Source: a virus. Taken from it: a stretch of 25,524 nt of DNA. Below are positions 19,181 through 25,043 of this stretch, one piece after another (position 1 is the stretch's first letter; the number at the start of each line of letters is the position of its first letter). The notes beneath the pieces were generated by a model, which saw only the letters and a program-made list of their open reading frames with translations, made no database searches and was not told the origin of the DNA. Where the stretch lies: positions 1 to 25,524 of the IMG/VR virus record IMGVR_UViG_3300032047_000115; one strand, 5' to 3'. The position numbers and the translations under genes were made by a program.

Positions 19181-20284
19181 TTAGAATGCGGTAGGTGCAG
19201 TGTTGGTTGTATGTAGCTCAACACAAGCAGCAGGGTTTAGATAATCTGCGCCCATAGCGAGTCTTCCGAGGATTACATCACCTTGGTAGATGACAGAAAC
19301 ATCGCCAGAAGTTACTTGAACCTGTGGTCCAATAGTTTCTACAACACCAGCAGCTTCTTTCTGGAATATAAGTCCACAAGAAGTTGCGAATCCGTTAGCA
19401 GGGCCATAATCATTATTGATTCCTGTTACAGAAGGCTCACCATTCTCAACAGAAGCTCCAACAAATGAACCAGCATTATCAATAGTAGATGCAGTACCAT
19501 ACTTGCCTTGGAACGGAACGTTCATAGACTTGAAGATCTTGATACCAGCAATAGAGATAACACCACCACCTGTTTGAAGACCTGTACCTTGCTCGTCACG
19601 GTTGATCAAAGCATTTGAAGATACATTCTCTATTAGCGAATAGTATTGGCGTGGAGAGAGAACCGCACATCTGCCGTCAGTACTCAATCCTTTCTCGTCT
19701 AAAATAGCAGCAGCTTCAAAGAAAGCAGATACAATCTTAGCAGAATCAAGTGCGTCAGCAGCAGCACCAGTACCAGTACCAACCTGAAGGGTTGTTCCAC
19801 CTGGTTCTAGCTTACCTGTAGCAGAGATTGGGTGGGCTGCACGAGCACCACGGGTGATCGCACGGAAGATTAAACGGTCATACTTTTCAGCAAGAGCATA
19901 GCCGATCTTCTTAGAGATTTCTCCTCTCAATTCGTAGTGAGCAAGGGTCTCGTCCAGATCATACACGAAAGCAGAACTGATCAATAGGTCATCAACGACT
20001 ATTGTTTTTTCTGCTACTGGGGGATCGCCTGAACCCAAGATAGGGGTTCCTGGAGTGTGGAAAGCCGCACCCATGCGTCCTGTGTAGATGAACTGTAAAC
20101 TCTTACCGTTCTTAAGTGTACGTCTCGTAACCATGTCACGAGCGATTGTGTTGTGCTGGAATCCTTTAAATAGTTCTCCAGAAAACAACTGTAAATAGGT
20201 GGCGTACTTATCTGTAGCACCACCGTAACCTGTACCTGTAGATAGATTTATCCTACCTAAGGCGGTTTGGGTAGCATTAGCCAT
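19181..20284 (-). CDS. Major capsid protein (gp10-like)
   Basis: A 367-aa protein in the T7 gene 10 position (gp10A is 345 aa). Family-like blocks are 'LFSGELFKGFQHNTIARDMV' near residue 34, 'SLQFIYTGRMGAAFHTPGT', a central 'KYDRLIFRAITRGAR', and 'CAVLSPRQYYSLIEN' near residue 207. This is the HK97-fold shell protein. The gene has its own 170-nt leader with a palindrome and direct repeats, and is followed by a strong terminator, as expected for the most abundant virion protein. I see no slippery site or extended second frame like the T7 10A/10B frameshift. It appears richer in G+C than genes 12 and 15-17. Confidence 0.95.
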   Translation of the reverse strand: MANATQTALGRINLSTGTGYGGATDKYATYLQLFSGELFKGFQHNTIARDMVTRRTLKNGKSLQFIYTGRMGAAFHTPGTPILGSGDPPVAEKTIVVDDLLISSAFVYDLDETLAHYELRGEISKKIGYALAEKYDRLIFRAITRGARAAHPISATGKLEPGGTTLQVGTGTGAAADALDSAKIVSAFFEAAAILDEKGLSTDGRCAVLSPRQYYSLIENVSSNALINRDEQGTGLQTGGGVISIAGIKIFKSMNVPFQGKYGTASTIDNAGSFVGASVENGEPSVTGINNDYGPANGFATSCGLIFQKEAAGVVETIGPQVQVTSGDVSVIYQGDVILGRLAMGADYLNPAACVELHTTNTAPTAF

Positions 20285-20417
20285 TTAAGAGTAAATGTGA
20301 ATGTGTATGTTTGACTTACTCTAATCGATTAGAAATTTTATTGTTGAAATTTTAGGGTATTTCATCACCACAGCTGCGGCAATAGGGTATCGAACGTATT
20401 CGGCCTAAAGCCAATTA
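20285..20417 (-). promoter_or_regulatory. Capsid gene leader with 14-bp palindrome and 8-bp direct repeats
   Basis: No credible ORF lies here. TCTAATCGATTAGA at 20320-20333 is a perfect 14-bp palindrome. AGAGTAA (20288-20294) and TTACTCT (20316-20322) form a 7-bp inverted repeat that could fold the leader next to the start codon. TAGGGTAT occurs twice, at 20353-20360 and 20383-20390, exactly 30 bp apart. No good Shine-Dalgarno precedes the ATG. Given the strong expression expected of the capsid gene, these may be promoter or translation-control elements. No convincing host -35/-10 pair was seen; phage RNA polymerase promoters of this group are not recognisable by eye. Confidence 0.45.
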
Positions 20418-20448
20418 CAGAGAGGTCCGACTCTGAGGTGCCTCTCTG
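20418..20448 (-). terminator. Hairpin between the 50-aa ORF and the capsid leader (terminator-like or processing site)
   Basis: CAGAGAGG and CCTCTCTG form a perfect 8-bp stem with a 15-nt loop, starting 6 nt after the 50-aa ORF stop. No U-run follows, so it is not a classical intrinsic terminator. RNase processing or attenuation upstream of the capsid gene is equally possible. Confidence 0.45.
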
Positions 20449-20454
20449 CTTTGT

Positions 20455-20607
20455 TTACAAGGTAGTCAAAGCTTCTTCAATCCCAATATCTTCTTCAAGA
20501 TCATTGAGTTCTTTAGTTGCTTCTTTAACTTGCTCTACCTGTTTAGCTTTAACAGCTTCAGGCTTAGGGTTGTTAGTTATAAAACTGGTGGGTATAGCGT
20601 TATCCAT
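20455..20607 (-). CDS. Small acidic protein of unknown function (50 aa)
   Basis: The ATG at 20607 overlaps the stop of the upstream beta-barrel gene (TAATG), which argues for coupled translation and a real gene. The product is 'MDNAIPTSFITNNPKPEAVK...' with a Lys/Glu-rich, probably helical middle (residues 18-40) and an acidic C-terminal part. I do not recognise it. It lies just before the capsid gene and could be a minor assembly or accessory protein; this is only positional inference. Confidence 0.65.
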   Translation of the reverse strand: MDNAIPTSFITNNPKPEAVKAKQVEQVKEATKELNDLEEDIGIEEALTTL

Positions 20608-20969
20608 TAGAAACTATACTTAGCTCCAGCTTTAACATTGTAAACATTATCGAAGTCGCCAGCAGAAATACCAGAGAACTCACCATAGAATGCTAACTTA
20701 TCTGTAGCATTAAGGTTAGCTCCGATCTTTCCAGAGAGTTCAGTCTCAGTACCGTCAACACCATTAGCTGCTAGTACTGTTGGACCACCTTGTACATAGT
20801 AGGCAACTTTATCTGTGCCTCCTTCGTAACCAACGTGGATGTCTATAGCTCTAGCTACATATTCAGAACCAACATGACCTTGGTTCAATTCTGTGTTAAC
20901 GTATACGCCAGCGGTTGCAGGTGCAGACGCTAGAGTAGTTGCTGCGAGAGCAAGTGCAATTGTTTTCAT
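20607..20969 (-). CDS. Secreted porin-like / outer-membrane beta-barrel-like protein (120 aa)
   Basis: The first 20 residues are a textbook signal peptide: 'MK', a hydrophobic Ala/Leu stretch, then 'APATA' with an A-x-A cleavage site before Gly21. The mature ~100 aa alternates polar and apolar residues in strand-like blocks ('VYVNTELN', 'AIDIHVGYEG', 'VAYYVQGGP', 'LAFYGEFSG', 'YNVKAGAKYSF'). It ends in Tyr-Ser-Phe, the C-terminal aromatic signal of outer-membrane beta-barrel proteins. It likely folds in the host outer membrane as a small barrel. It has no T7 counterpart. Its ATG is 4 nt after the stop of the 18-aa leader-peptide gene and has no Shine-Dalgarno of its own. Possible roles are envelope modification, superinfection exclusion or solute permeability; none can be chosen from sequence. 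Confidence 0.8.
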   Translation of the reverse strand: MKTIALALAATTLASAPATAGVYVNTELNQGHVGSEYVARAIDIHVGYEGGTDKVAYYVQGGPTVLAANGVDGTETELSGKIGANLNATDKLAFYGEFSGISAGDFDNVYNVKAGAKYSF

Positions 20970-20973
20970 TTAA

Positions 20974-21030
20974 TTAAGATTTGATTGTTTTTGTGTATGT
21001 AACACCACGATACTTTAGTTTTACAGTCAT
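20974..21030 (-). CDS. 18-aa peptide with DUF4278-like start, downstream of riboswitch
   Basis: ATG 21030 is preceded by a good Shine-Dalgarno AAGGA (21037-21041) at 6-nt spacing. The product is 'MTVKLKYRGVTYTKTIKS', whose 'LKYRGVTY' core resembles the opening strand of cyanobacterial DUF4278 proteins. Very short peptides of this kind are known downstream of the 'Downstream-peptide' (glutamine-II) riboswitch of marine cyanobacteria and cyanophages. The gene lies directly after such a candidate and ends 4 nt before the next ATG. It may act as a peptide or mainly as a translated leader. Confidence 0.8.
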   Translation of the reverse strand: MTVKLKYRGVTYTKTIKS

Positions 21031-21036
21031 TGTAAT

Positions 21037-21100
21037 TCCTTAGTACCTAAGCCCCGTTCCATGCTTAGGTTTCATGCGTCCATGAAAAATGGATGAACGG
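21037..21100 (-). ncRNA. Candidate glutamine-II riboswitch (Downstream-peptide RNA motif)
   Basis: On the minus-strand RNA, CCGUUC (21100-21095) pairs with GAACGG (21059-21054) as the outer stem. Inside it, UCCAU/AUGGA (21093-21089 with 21083-21079) closes a 5-nt loop. ACCUAAGC (21070-21063), between the inner hairpin and the 3' strand of the outer stem, is perfectly complementary over 8 bp to GCUUAGGU (21052-21045), giving a pseudoknot. The 'CGUUCAUCC...GGACG...GGAACGG' pattern and the pseudoknot match what I remember of the Downstream-peptide motif, later shown to bind L-glutamine. The pseudoknot ends 3 nt before AAGGA, so ligand-stabilised folding could block translation of the 18-aa peptide. 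Covariance-model confirmation was not possible here. Confidence 0.82.
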
Positions 21101-21109
21101 ACGTGATGT

Positions 21110-21226
21110 TTAAAGTTTTTTGTAAATGTCGTTAGCTGATAATAAAATTTTAATTTTAGTAGAGGGACTACTAGCCTTACTAGCAGCATTAACTCTTCTA
21201 TCAAACTTATCGTATTTATTAGGCAT
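21110..21226 (-). CDS. Small basic protein of unknown function (38 aa)
   Basis: The ATG at 21226 lies inside the last codons of psbA (8-nt overlap), and the frame stops at 21110, just before the riboswitch. The product '[20 protein letters not shown]...' is basic and Lys/Ser-rich, ending in 'SANDIYKKL'. I do not recognise it. The start/stop overlap with psbA supports translation, but the gene is short and could be a chance ORF in the psbA tail region. Confidence 0.5.
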   Translation of the reverse strand: MPNKYDKFDRRVNAASKASSPSTKIKILLSANDIYKKL

Positions 21227-22271
21227 TTAATGTTACCTCAGTAGCCGCTAAATCTAGCGGGAAATTGTGTGCATTTCTTTCATGCATTACTTCCATACCT
21301 AAGTCGGCACGGTTAAGTACGTCAGCCCATGTAGGGATGGTTCTTCCATTTGTGTCAACAACGGACTGGTTAAAGTTAAAACCGTTGAGATTAAAAGCCA
21401 TAGTGGAGACTCCCATAGCGGTAATCCATATGCAAAGGACGGGCCAAGTAGCCAAGAAGAAATGTAAACTACGGCTATTATTAAAGCTAGCATACTGGAA
21501 TATGAGTCTCCCAAAGTAGCCATGAGCCGCAACAATGTTATACGTTTCTTCCTCTTGACCGAATTTATATCCATAGTTCTGAGAATCTAATCCAGTTGTT
21601 TCACGGATTAATGATGATGTAACAAGACTTCCATGCATTGCAGCAAACAAGGCACCTCCAAACACACCTGCTACTCCGAGCATGTGGAAGGGATGCATTA
21701 ATATGTTGTGCTCTGCTTGGAAGACAAACATGAAATTAAACGTACCCGATATACCTAGAGGCATACCATCAGAGAATGAACCCTGACCGAATGGGTAGAC
21801 TAGAAATACAGCAAATGCCGCTGCAACTGGAGCCGAATATGCTACACATATCCAAGGTCTCATTCCTAATCTATAGCTAAGTTCCCATTGACGTCCCAAG
21901 TAAGATGAGATACCAATGAGGAAATGGAAGACGATGAGTTGGTACGGCCCTCCGTTGTAGAGCCATTCATCAAGGTTTGCAGCTTCCCATATTGGGTAAA
22001 AATGCAATCCGATTGCGTTGCTTGACGGGACAATCGCTCCCGATATGATGTTGTTTCCATAGAGTAAAGATCCAGCGACAGGCTCACGGATACCGTCGAT
22101 GTCAACTGGAGGGGCTGCGATAAACGCAATAATAAAACATGTAGTTGCGGCTAGTAAGCAAGGTATCATAAGCACACCGAACCACCCCACGTAGAGGCGG
22201 TTGTCTGTGCTTGTTACCCACTCACAAAACCTATCCCAATTAGAGGATTGATCAAGAGTAAGTGTTGACAT
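21219..22271 (-). CDS. psbA: Photosystem II D1 reaction-centre protein
   Basis: A 350-aa phage-borne D1. Numbering runs two behind the host standard. All key residues are present: Tyr159 (Yz, standard 161), Asp168 (170), Glu187 and His188 (189, 190), P680 ligand His196 (198), and the iron/quinone-site His213, Ser262 and His270 (215, 264, 272). The manganese ligands at the C-terminus, '[14 protein letters not shown]', are intact. The extension removed on maturation after 'DLA' is only eight residues ('ATEVTLNA'), about half the usual cyanobacterial length. Standard position 130 is Gln. There are five transmembrane helices and no intron or frameshift. It replaces fast-turning-over host D1 during infection to sustain photosynthesis and energy supply. 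It follows hli as TAATG, so the two are one translational unit. It appears richer in G+C than the flanking long virion genes. Confidence 0.99.
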   Translation of the reverse strand: MSTLTLDQSSNWDRFCEWVTSTDNRLYVGWFGVLMIPCLLAATTCFIIAFIAAPPVDIDGIREPVAGSLLYGNNIISGAIVPSSNAIGLHFYPIWEAANLDEWLYNGGPYQLIVFHFLIGISSYLGRQWELSYRLGMRPWICVAYSAPVAAAFAVFLVYPFGQGSFSDGMPLGISGTFNFMFVFQAEHNILMHPFHMLGVAGVFGGALFAAMHGSLVTSSLIRETTGLDSQNYGYKFGQEEETYNIVAAHGYFGRLIFQYASFNNSRSLHFFLATWPVLCIWITAMGVSTMAFNLNGFNFNQSVVDTNGRTIPTWADVLNRADLGMEVMHERNAHNFPLDLAATEVTLNA

Positions 22272-22456
22272 TAAAATACACCAGGAATAATTTGGCCTGT
22301 GAATATGTAAGCACCTAGTAAAGCTGTGAATCCTATCATAGCTAATTGCCCGTTAGTGCGTTCAGCTGTTATAAAATAAGACTCTTCTTCAGGTGTTCTT
22401 GCTTTTGTTTCTTTAGCAAGAATGTTTTGCTTTCCGTATTCTGTAGTAACAGTCAT
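22271..22456 (-). CDS. hli: High-light-inducible (HLI/HLIP) protein
   Basis: I use ATG 22456 (61 aa); the longer frame to 22510 would need a TTG and would run through a hairpin. A hydrophilic N-terminus leads into one transmembrane helix with the chlorophyll-binding signature '[18 protein letters not shown]' (Glu32, Asn35). It is a single-helix member of the LHC/ELIP family, inserted in the thylakoid near photosystem II, where it binds pigment and quenches excess energy. It is co-translated with psbA (TAATG), so both products would protect or supply photosystem II in the infected cell. The 128-nt upstream region holds a hairpin but no clear Shine-Dalgarno. Confidence 0.97.
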   Translation of the reverse strand: MTVTTEYGKQNILAKETKARTPEEESYFITAERTNGQLAMIGFTALLGAYIFTGQIIPGVF

Positions 22457-22478
22457 TAGAATAAAATAAAAGTTCGAG

Positions 22479-22509
22479 TGTGGCGAGGATGATCGGTCAG
22501 GTCGCCACA
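22479..22509 (-). promoter_or_regulatory. Structured leader hairpin upstream of hli-psbA
   Basis: UGUGGCGA and UCGCCACA form a perfect 8-bp stem around a 15-nt loop. It ends 22 nt before the hli ATG and is followed by a U-rich stretch. It could be a terminator for the scaffold transcript or a conserved 5'-UTR element. PhotoRC-II (cyanophage psbA leaders) and wcaG (exopolysaccharide and HLI gene leaders) are the known RNA families to test. Confidence 0.6.
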
Positions 22510-22584
22510 AAAATTAAATAAATATATAAAGAAATATCTATGACCATACACACTCTACCTAAATATATTTCTAATGCATATAAC
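22510..22584 (-). other. AT-rich spacer between scaffold gene and hli leader
   Basis: The spacer is very A+T rich, with TATATATT-like tracts around 22521-22535 that could serve as a -10 region. No matching -35 box was convincing. No gene is supported here. Confidence 0.4.
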
Positions 22585-23445
22585 TTAGACATTCAAATTA
22601 GAACGTTCAATCTTTCTCTGAACGTCTGCACGATAAGCTGGATCTGTTTCATACTCAGGTTTATTCATATCCCTGACTACTTCAGCCATGCTTCTATATC
22701 CTTCACCAGCTACAGGTTTCTTACCTGTAACTACATTAGAATCTCTACCTTCTGCTTCTTCCATTTGACCTACAAGTGCTTTGATTGCAAATTTAACAGC
22801 TGATTTATTACCAGTAGCTAGGACATCATCAAAAGATTCGATGTCATTTTTAGCTAGATTATCACTAGCCCATTTCATTAGGTCATTATAACCTGATTCA
22901 CCACCAGCTAGACCTTTAAGGTCAGAGACTTCTGATTCAGATAGCTCAGGTTGAGCAGCTGCTTCTTCTATACCTACTTCTTGACGTACACCTTTAAGGT
23001 ATGCATCAACAACAGTTTTATTTAAACCAGCTTCACCGAGTTGCTCGTACATCTCATCAGTAAGAGTACCATTATTCTCAGCGAAATGCTCATTCATCTT
23101 GAATGGATCTATCTCAGCTTTCTGGAATATACCTCCAAGGTTATCACCATATAATTCTTTAGCAGAATCGTAGTTTACACTACCATCTTCTGCATAGAAC
23201 TGTGGTTGATCTGTTGTCTCAGGCTCAGGTGTTGCTGTTTCTTCTTTAGGCTTACCTTCACCCATCTTTTTCTGAAGCTCTATATATGCACTCTCTAAGT
23301 CTTCAGCATTCTTATACTTACCAGCTAATAATTGTTCTTGTTCTTTCTGCATCTCCTGACCGACAGCTAAAGTCTCAGAATCTCTGGCTTCAGCTTCAGC
23401 TATTGCTACTGGGTCATTAGATGGATCATAAGTTATTGTTGGCAT
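22585..23445 (-). CDS. Capsid assembly scaffolding protein (gp9-like)
   Basis: A 286-aa, strongly acidic, Glu/Ala/Gln-rich protein between the portal gene and the capsid region, as in T7 (gp9, 307 aa). The C-terminal block 'YRSMAEVVRDMNKPEYETD' (from about residue 250) followed by 'PAYRADVQRKIERSN' matches the conserved end of T7-like scaffolds ('DPRY.TDPAYR..V..KL'). It guides procapsid formation around the portal and leaves before DNA packaging. The start is 5 nt after the portal stop. In T7 the capsid gene follows directly; here about 2.3 kb of accessory genes intervene. Confidence 0.93.
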   Translation of the reverse strand: MPTITYDPSNDPVAIAEAEARDSETLAVGQEMQKEQEQLLAGKYKNAEDLESAYIELQKKMGEGKPKEETATPEPETTDQPQFYAEDGSVNYDSAKELYGDNLGGIFQKAEIDPFKMNEHFAENNGTLTDEMYEQLGEAGLNKTVVDAYLKGVRQEVGIEEAAAQPELSESEVSDLKGLAGGESGYNDLMKWASDNLAKNDIESFDDVLATGNKSAVKFAIKALVGQMEEAEGRDSNVVTGKKPVAGEGYRSMAEVVRDMNKPEYETDPAYRADVQRKIERSNLNV

Positions 23446-23450
23446 AGGTG

Positions 23451-25043
23451 CTATTGTAATTGAGATTGTAATTGAGCAGCAGCTTCACCAATATTCTCTG
23501 CTGCTTGTGGGTTTTTAGCGGGGTCTAACATAGGAGCACTAGCAAGTTGACCAGCTTGATCAGTTAATGACTGCATCTGCTGTGCCTGCATTGCTTGTTC
23601 TTCCTCTGCTTGAACATCTTGTACACTCTTGACTAGGTTAAGTACATCAATTCCTTGTGCAGCTGCGAGGCGTTTGATAGCTTCGTCAGGATTCAAGAAC
23701 TTCATCAATGCCTCTGGTCCCATAGTTTGTGAGACTGTAGTTACAAACTGAACTAAAGCTTCACGATCTTGACCACGACCTAATGCATTAACACCAGCTA
23801 CTATAGTAGGTCTGACTAGACCTTTAGGTAATGCTGGTATCTGTTTAGATTTGGTGAGTGTATGCATCTTTCTACTTAAATATGGTATTAGAAACTCAGT
23901 AGTTAAGAGTGAGAATAAACCACCCAACTGTTGTTCTAATTCCATCTGTGTCATACGAACTTCTTCCGCTGTAGTGCGTTCGCTTTGACGTACATTCAAG
24001 ACAAGGAAAGCTTCTGCTAATCTCTTCTCTAATGTATTGACAAGCTCAAATGCTGTACGGAAGTCAGCAGTTTTACCTACTTGTACTACTCCTATATCAT
24101 CTGGCCTTCCCTGAATGATAGCTCCATTCCCTGCTTGTGCTAGGCTCTGAGGCTTAGTCACACTGCTAGGAGATACTGTGAAAATAACTTTGGCTGCTGC
24201 TGCACTACCTTCCACGAGGGCTTGCATTAATGCTTCAAGAGACTTGAGATCACCAAGGAACTCTTCTACTCTTGAACGTCCGTAATCTTCTCCATCAACA
24301 GTTACAAACCTGAGGGGGAGCCAAGGACTCTTATCCTTTGGAGCTTTACCGTAGCTGTCAGGTAATCGTATGTCATCAGCTTCTTGATACCAAGTCCAGC
24401 CTGTACCTTTACGTTTAACACAAGTGTAGACATCAACATCTTTAGAGCCGTTAGCTCCACTGTCATCTACTGGGCTGTTAGGTTTCTTAGCTGTCTTAGC
24501 CGCAAACTGTTCTCCTAATAGTTCCCTATTAATTTTTTCACGAGTTACAATTTCCGTAACTGATCCATTACCATCCCTCTCTACTACATAACGGTTCAAA
24601 GGATACATCTTTAAACCTTCTGGTCCCATATAAACTAACGCATTACCTGTCACTACCAAGTGCTTGATAGCAGAAAAAATTTGAACACGATCAGTAGAGG
24701 CAGCAATGCTGTCCATAATCATTCGTTCAACCTTAGCAAAACTAAGATCTAATTCACTCTTGGCTTCAGCTGGTATCTCAACTCCAAGTTTAGAATCATC
24801 TAATTGAAGTTTGAAGAAGCTAGTCGAGGGAGGGAGTAAACCTAACATAAGTTTAGAACTTAATGTGGTAACCCCCTTAGCCCCGATTGATTGCCAAGGT
24901 GTTTTTAATTTAGTATAATTTGCAGTGACATCTTCTTGTGTAAGAAGAGATGGTATAGTTAATTGAGCACATTCAATTGCAATATCAAGAAAGGCATTAC
25001 GATTACTTGTTAGTTCATGGTAACGTTGCCTTGCGCTTTTCAT
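23451..25043 (-). CDS. Portal / head-tail connector protein (gp8-like)
   Basis: A 530-aa protein, near the 536 of T7 gp8. Recognisable family blocks: N-terminal 'RQRYHELTSNRNAFLDIAIE', 'TPWQSIGAKGVTTLSSKLML' (about residues 48-67), 'LPPSTSFFKL', 'HLVVTGNALVYM' (about 127-138), 'YGRSRVEEFLGDLKSLEAL' and 'TAEEVRMTQMELEQQLGG'. The C-terminal ~50 residues are Gln/Ala-rich. It forms the ring at the capsid vertex through which DNA is packaged and ejected, and to which gp11 attaches. The start overlaps the stop of the 99-aa gene (TAATG). Confidence 0.97.
   Translation of the reverse strand: MKSARQRYHELTSNRNAFLDIAIECAQLTIPSLLTQEDVTANYTKLKTPWQSIGAKGVTTLSSKLMLGLLPPSTSFFKLQLDDSKLGVEIPAEAKSELDLSFAKVERMIMDSIAASTDRVQIFSAIKHLVVTGNALVYMGPEGLKMYPLNRYVVERDGNGSVTEIVTREKINRELLGEQFAAKTAKKPNSPVDDSGANGSKDVDVYTCVKRKGTGWTWYQEADDIRLPDSYGKAPKDKSPWLPLRFVTVDGEDYGRSRVEEFLGDLKSLEALMQALVEGSAAAAKVIFTVSPSSVTKPQSLAQAGNGAIIQGRPDDIGVVQVGKTADFRTAFELVNTLEKRLAEAFLVLNVRQSERTTAEEVRMTQMELEQQLGGLFSLLTTEFLIPYLSRKMHTLTKSKQIPALPKGLVRPTIVAGVNALGRGQDREALVQFVTTVSQTMGPEALMKFLNPDEAIKRLAAAQGIDVLNLVKSVQDVQAEEEQAMQAQQMQSLTDQAGQLASAPMLDPAKNPQAAENIGEAAAQLQSQLQ

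Noticed and set aside
19181-19240. Possible T7-like frameshifted second capsid form (10A/10B)
   Set aside because: No slippery heptamer near the stop and a terminator follows within 12 nt, leaving no extended frame.
20370-20400. GTTCGA on the minus strand suggesting a tRNA T-loop
   Set aside because: The flanking 5-base arms do not pair and no acceptor or anticodon stem can be drawn.
20340-20400. A sigma70-like promoter (TTGCCG, 17 bp, TACCCT) upstream of capsid
   Set aside because: The -10 match is only three of six bases; too weak to call.
21027-21062. An 11-codon minus-strand ORF starting inside the riboswitch and overlapping the ATG of the 18-aa gene
   Set aside because: It has no Shine-Dalgarno, its bases are accounted for by the outer stem and pseudoknot, and the downstream 18-aa ORF has the ribosome-binding site.
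21299-21574. Alternative-frame minus-strand ORFs inside psbA (also 21866-22129) and inside capsid (20014-20223)
   Set aside because: They overlap highly conserved coding frames and show no protein-family features.
22457-22510. TTG-initiated extension of hli
   Set aside because: It would translate through the leader hairpin and add residues not typical of HLI proteins; ATG 22456 gives a normal 61-aa HLI.
22497-22547. A 16-aa hydrophobic minus-strand ORF ('MVIDISLYIYLIFVAT') in the hli leader
   Set aside because: Poor ribosome-binding site, very AT-rich content that favours chance hydrophobic codons, and an end within the hairpin loop; not enough support for a gene.
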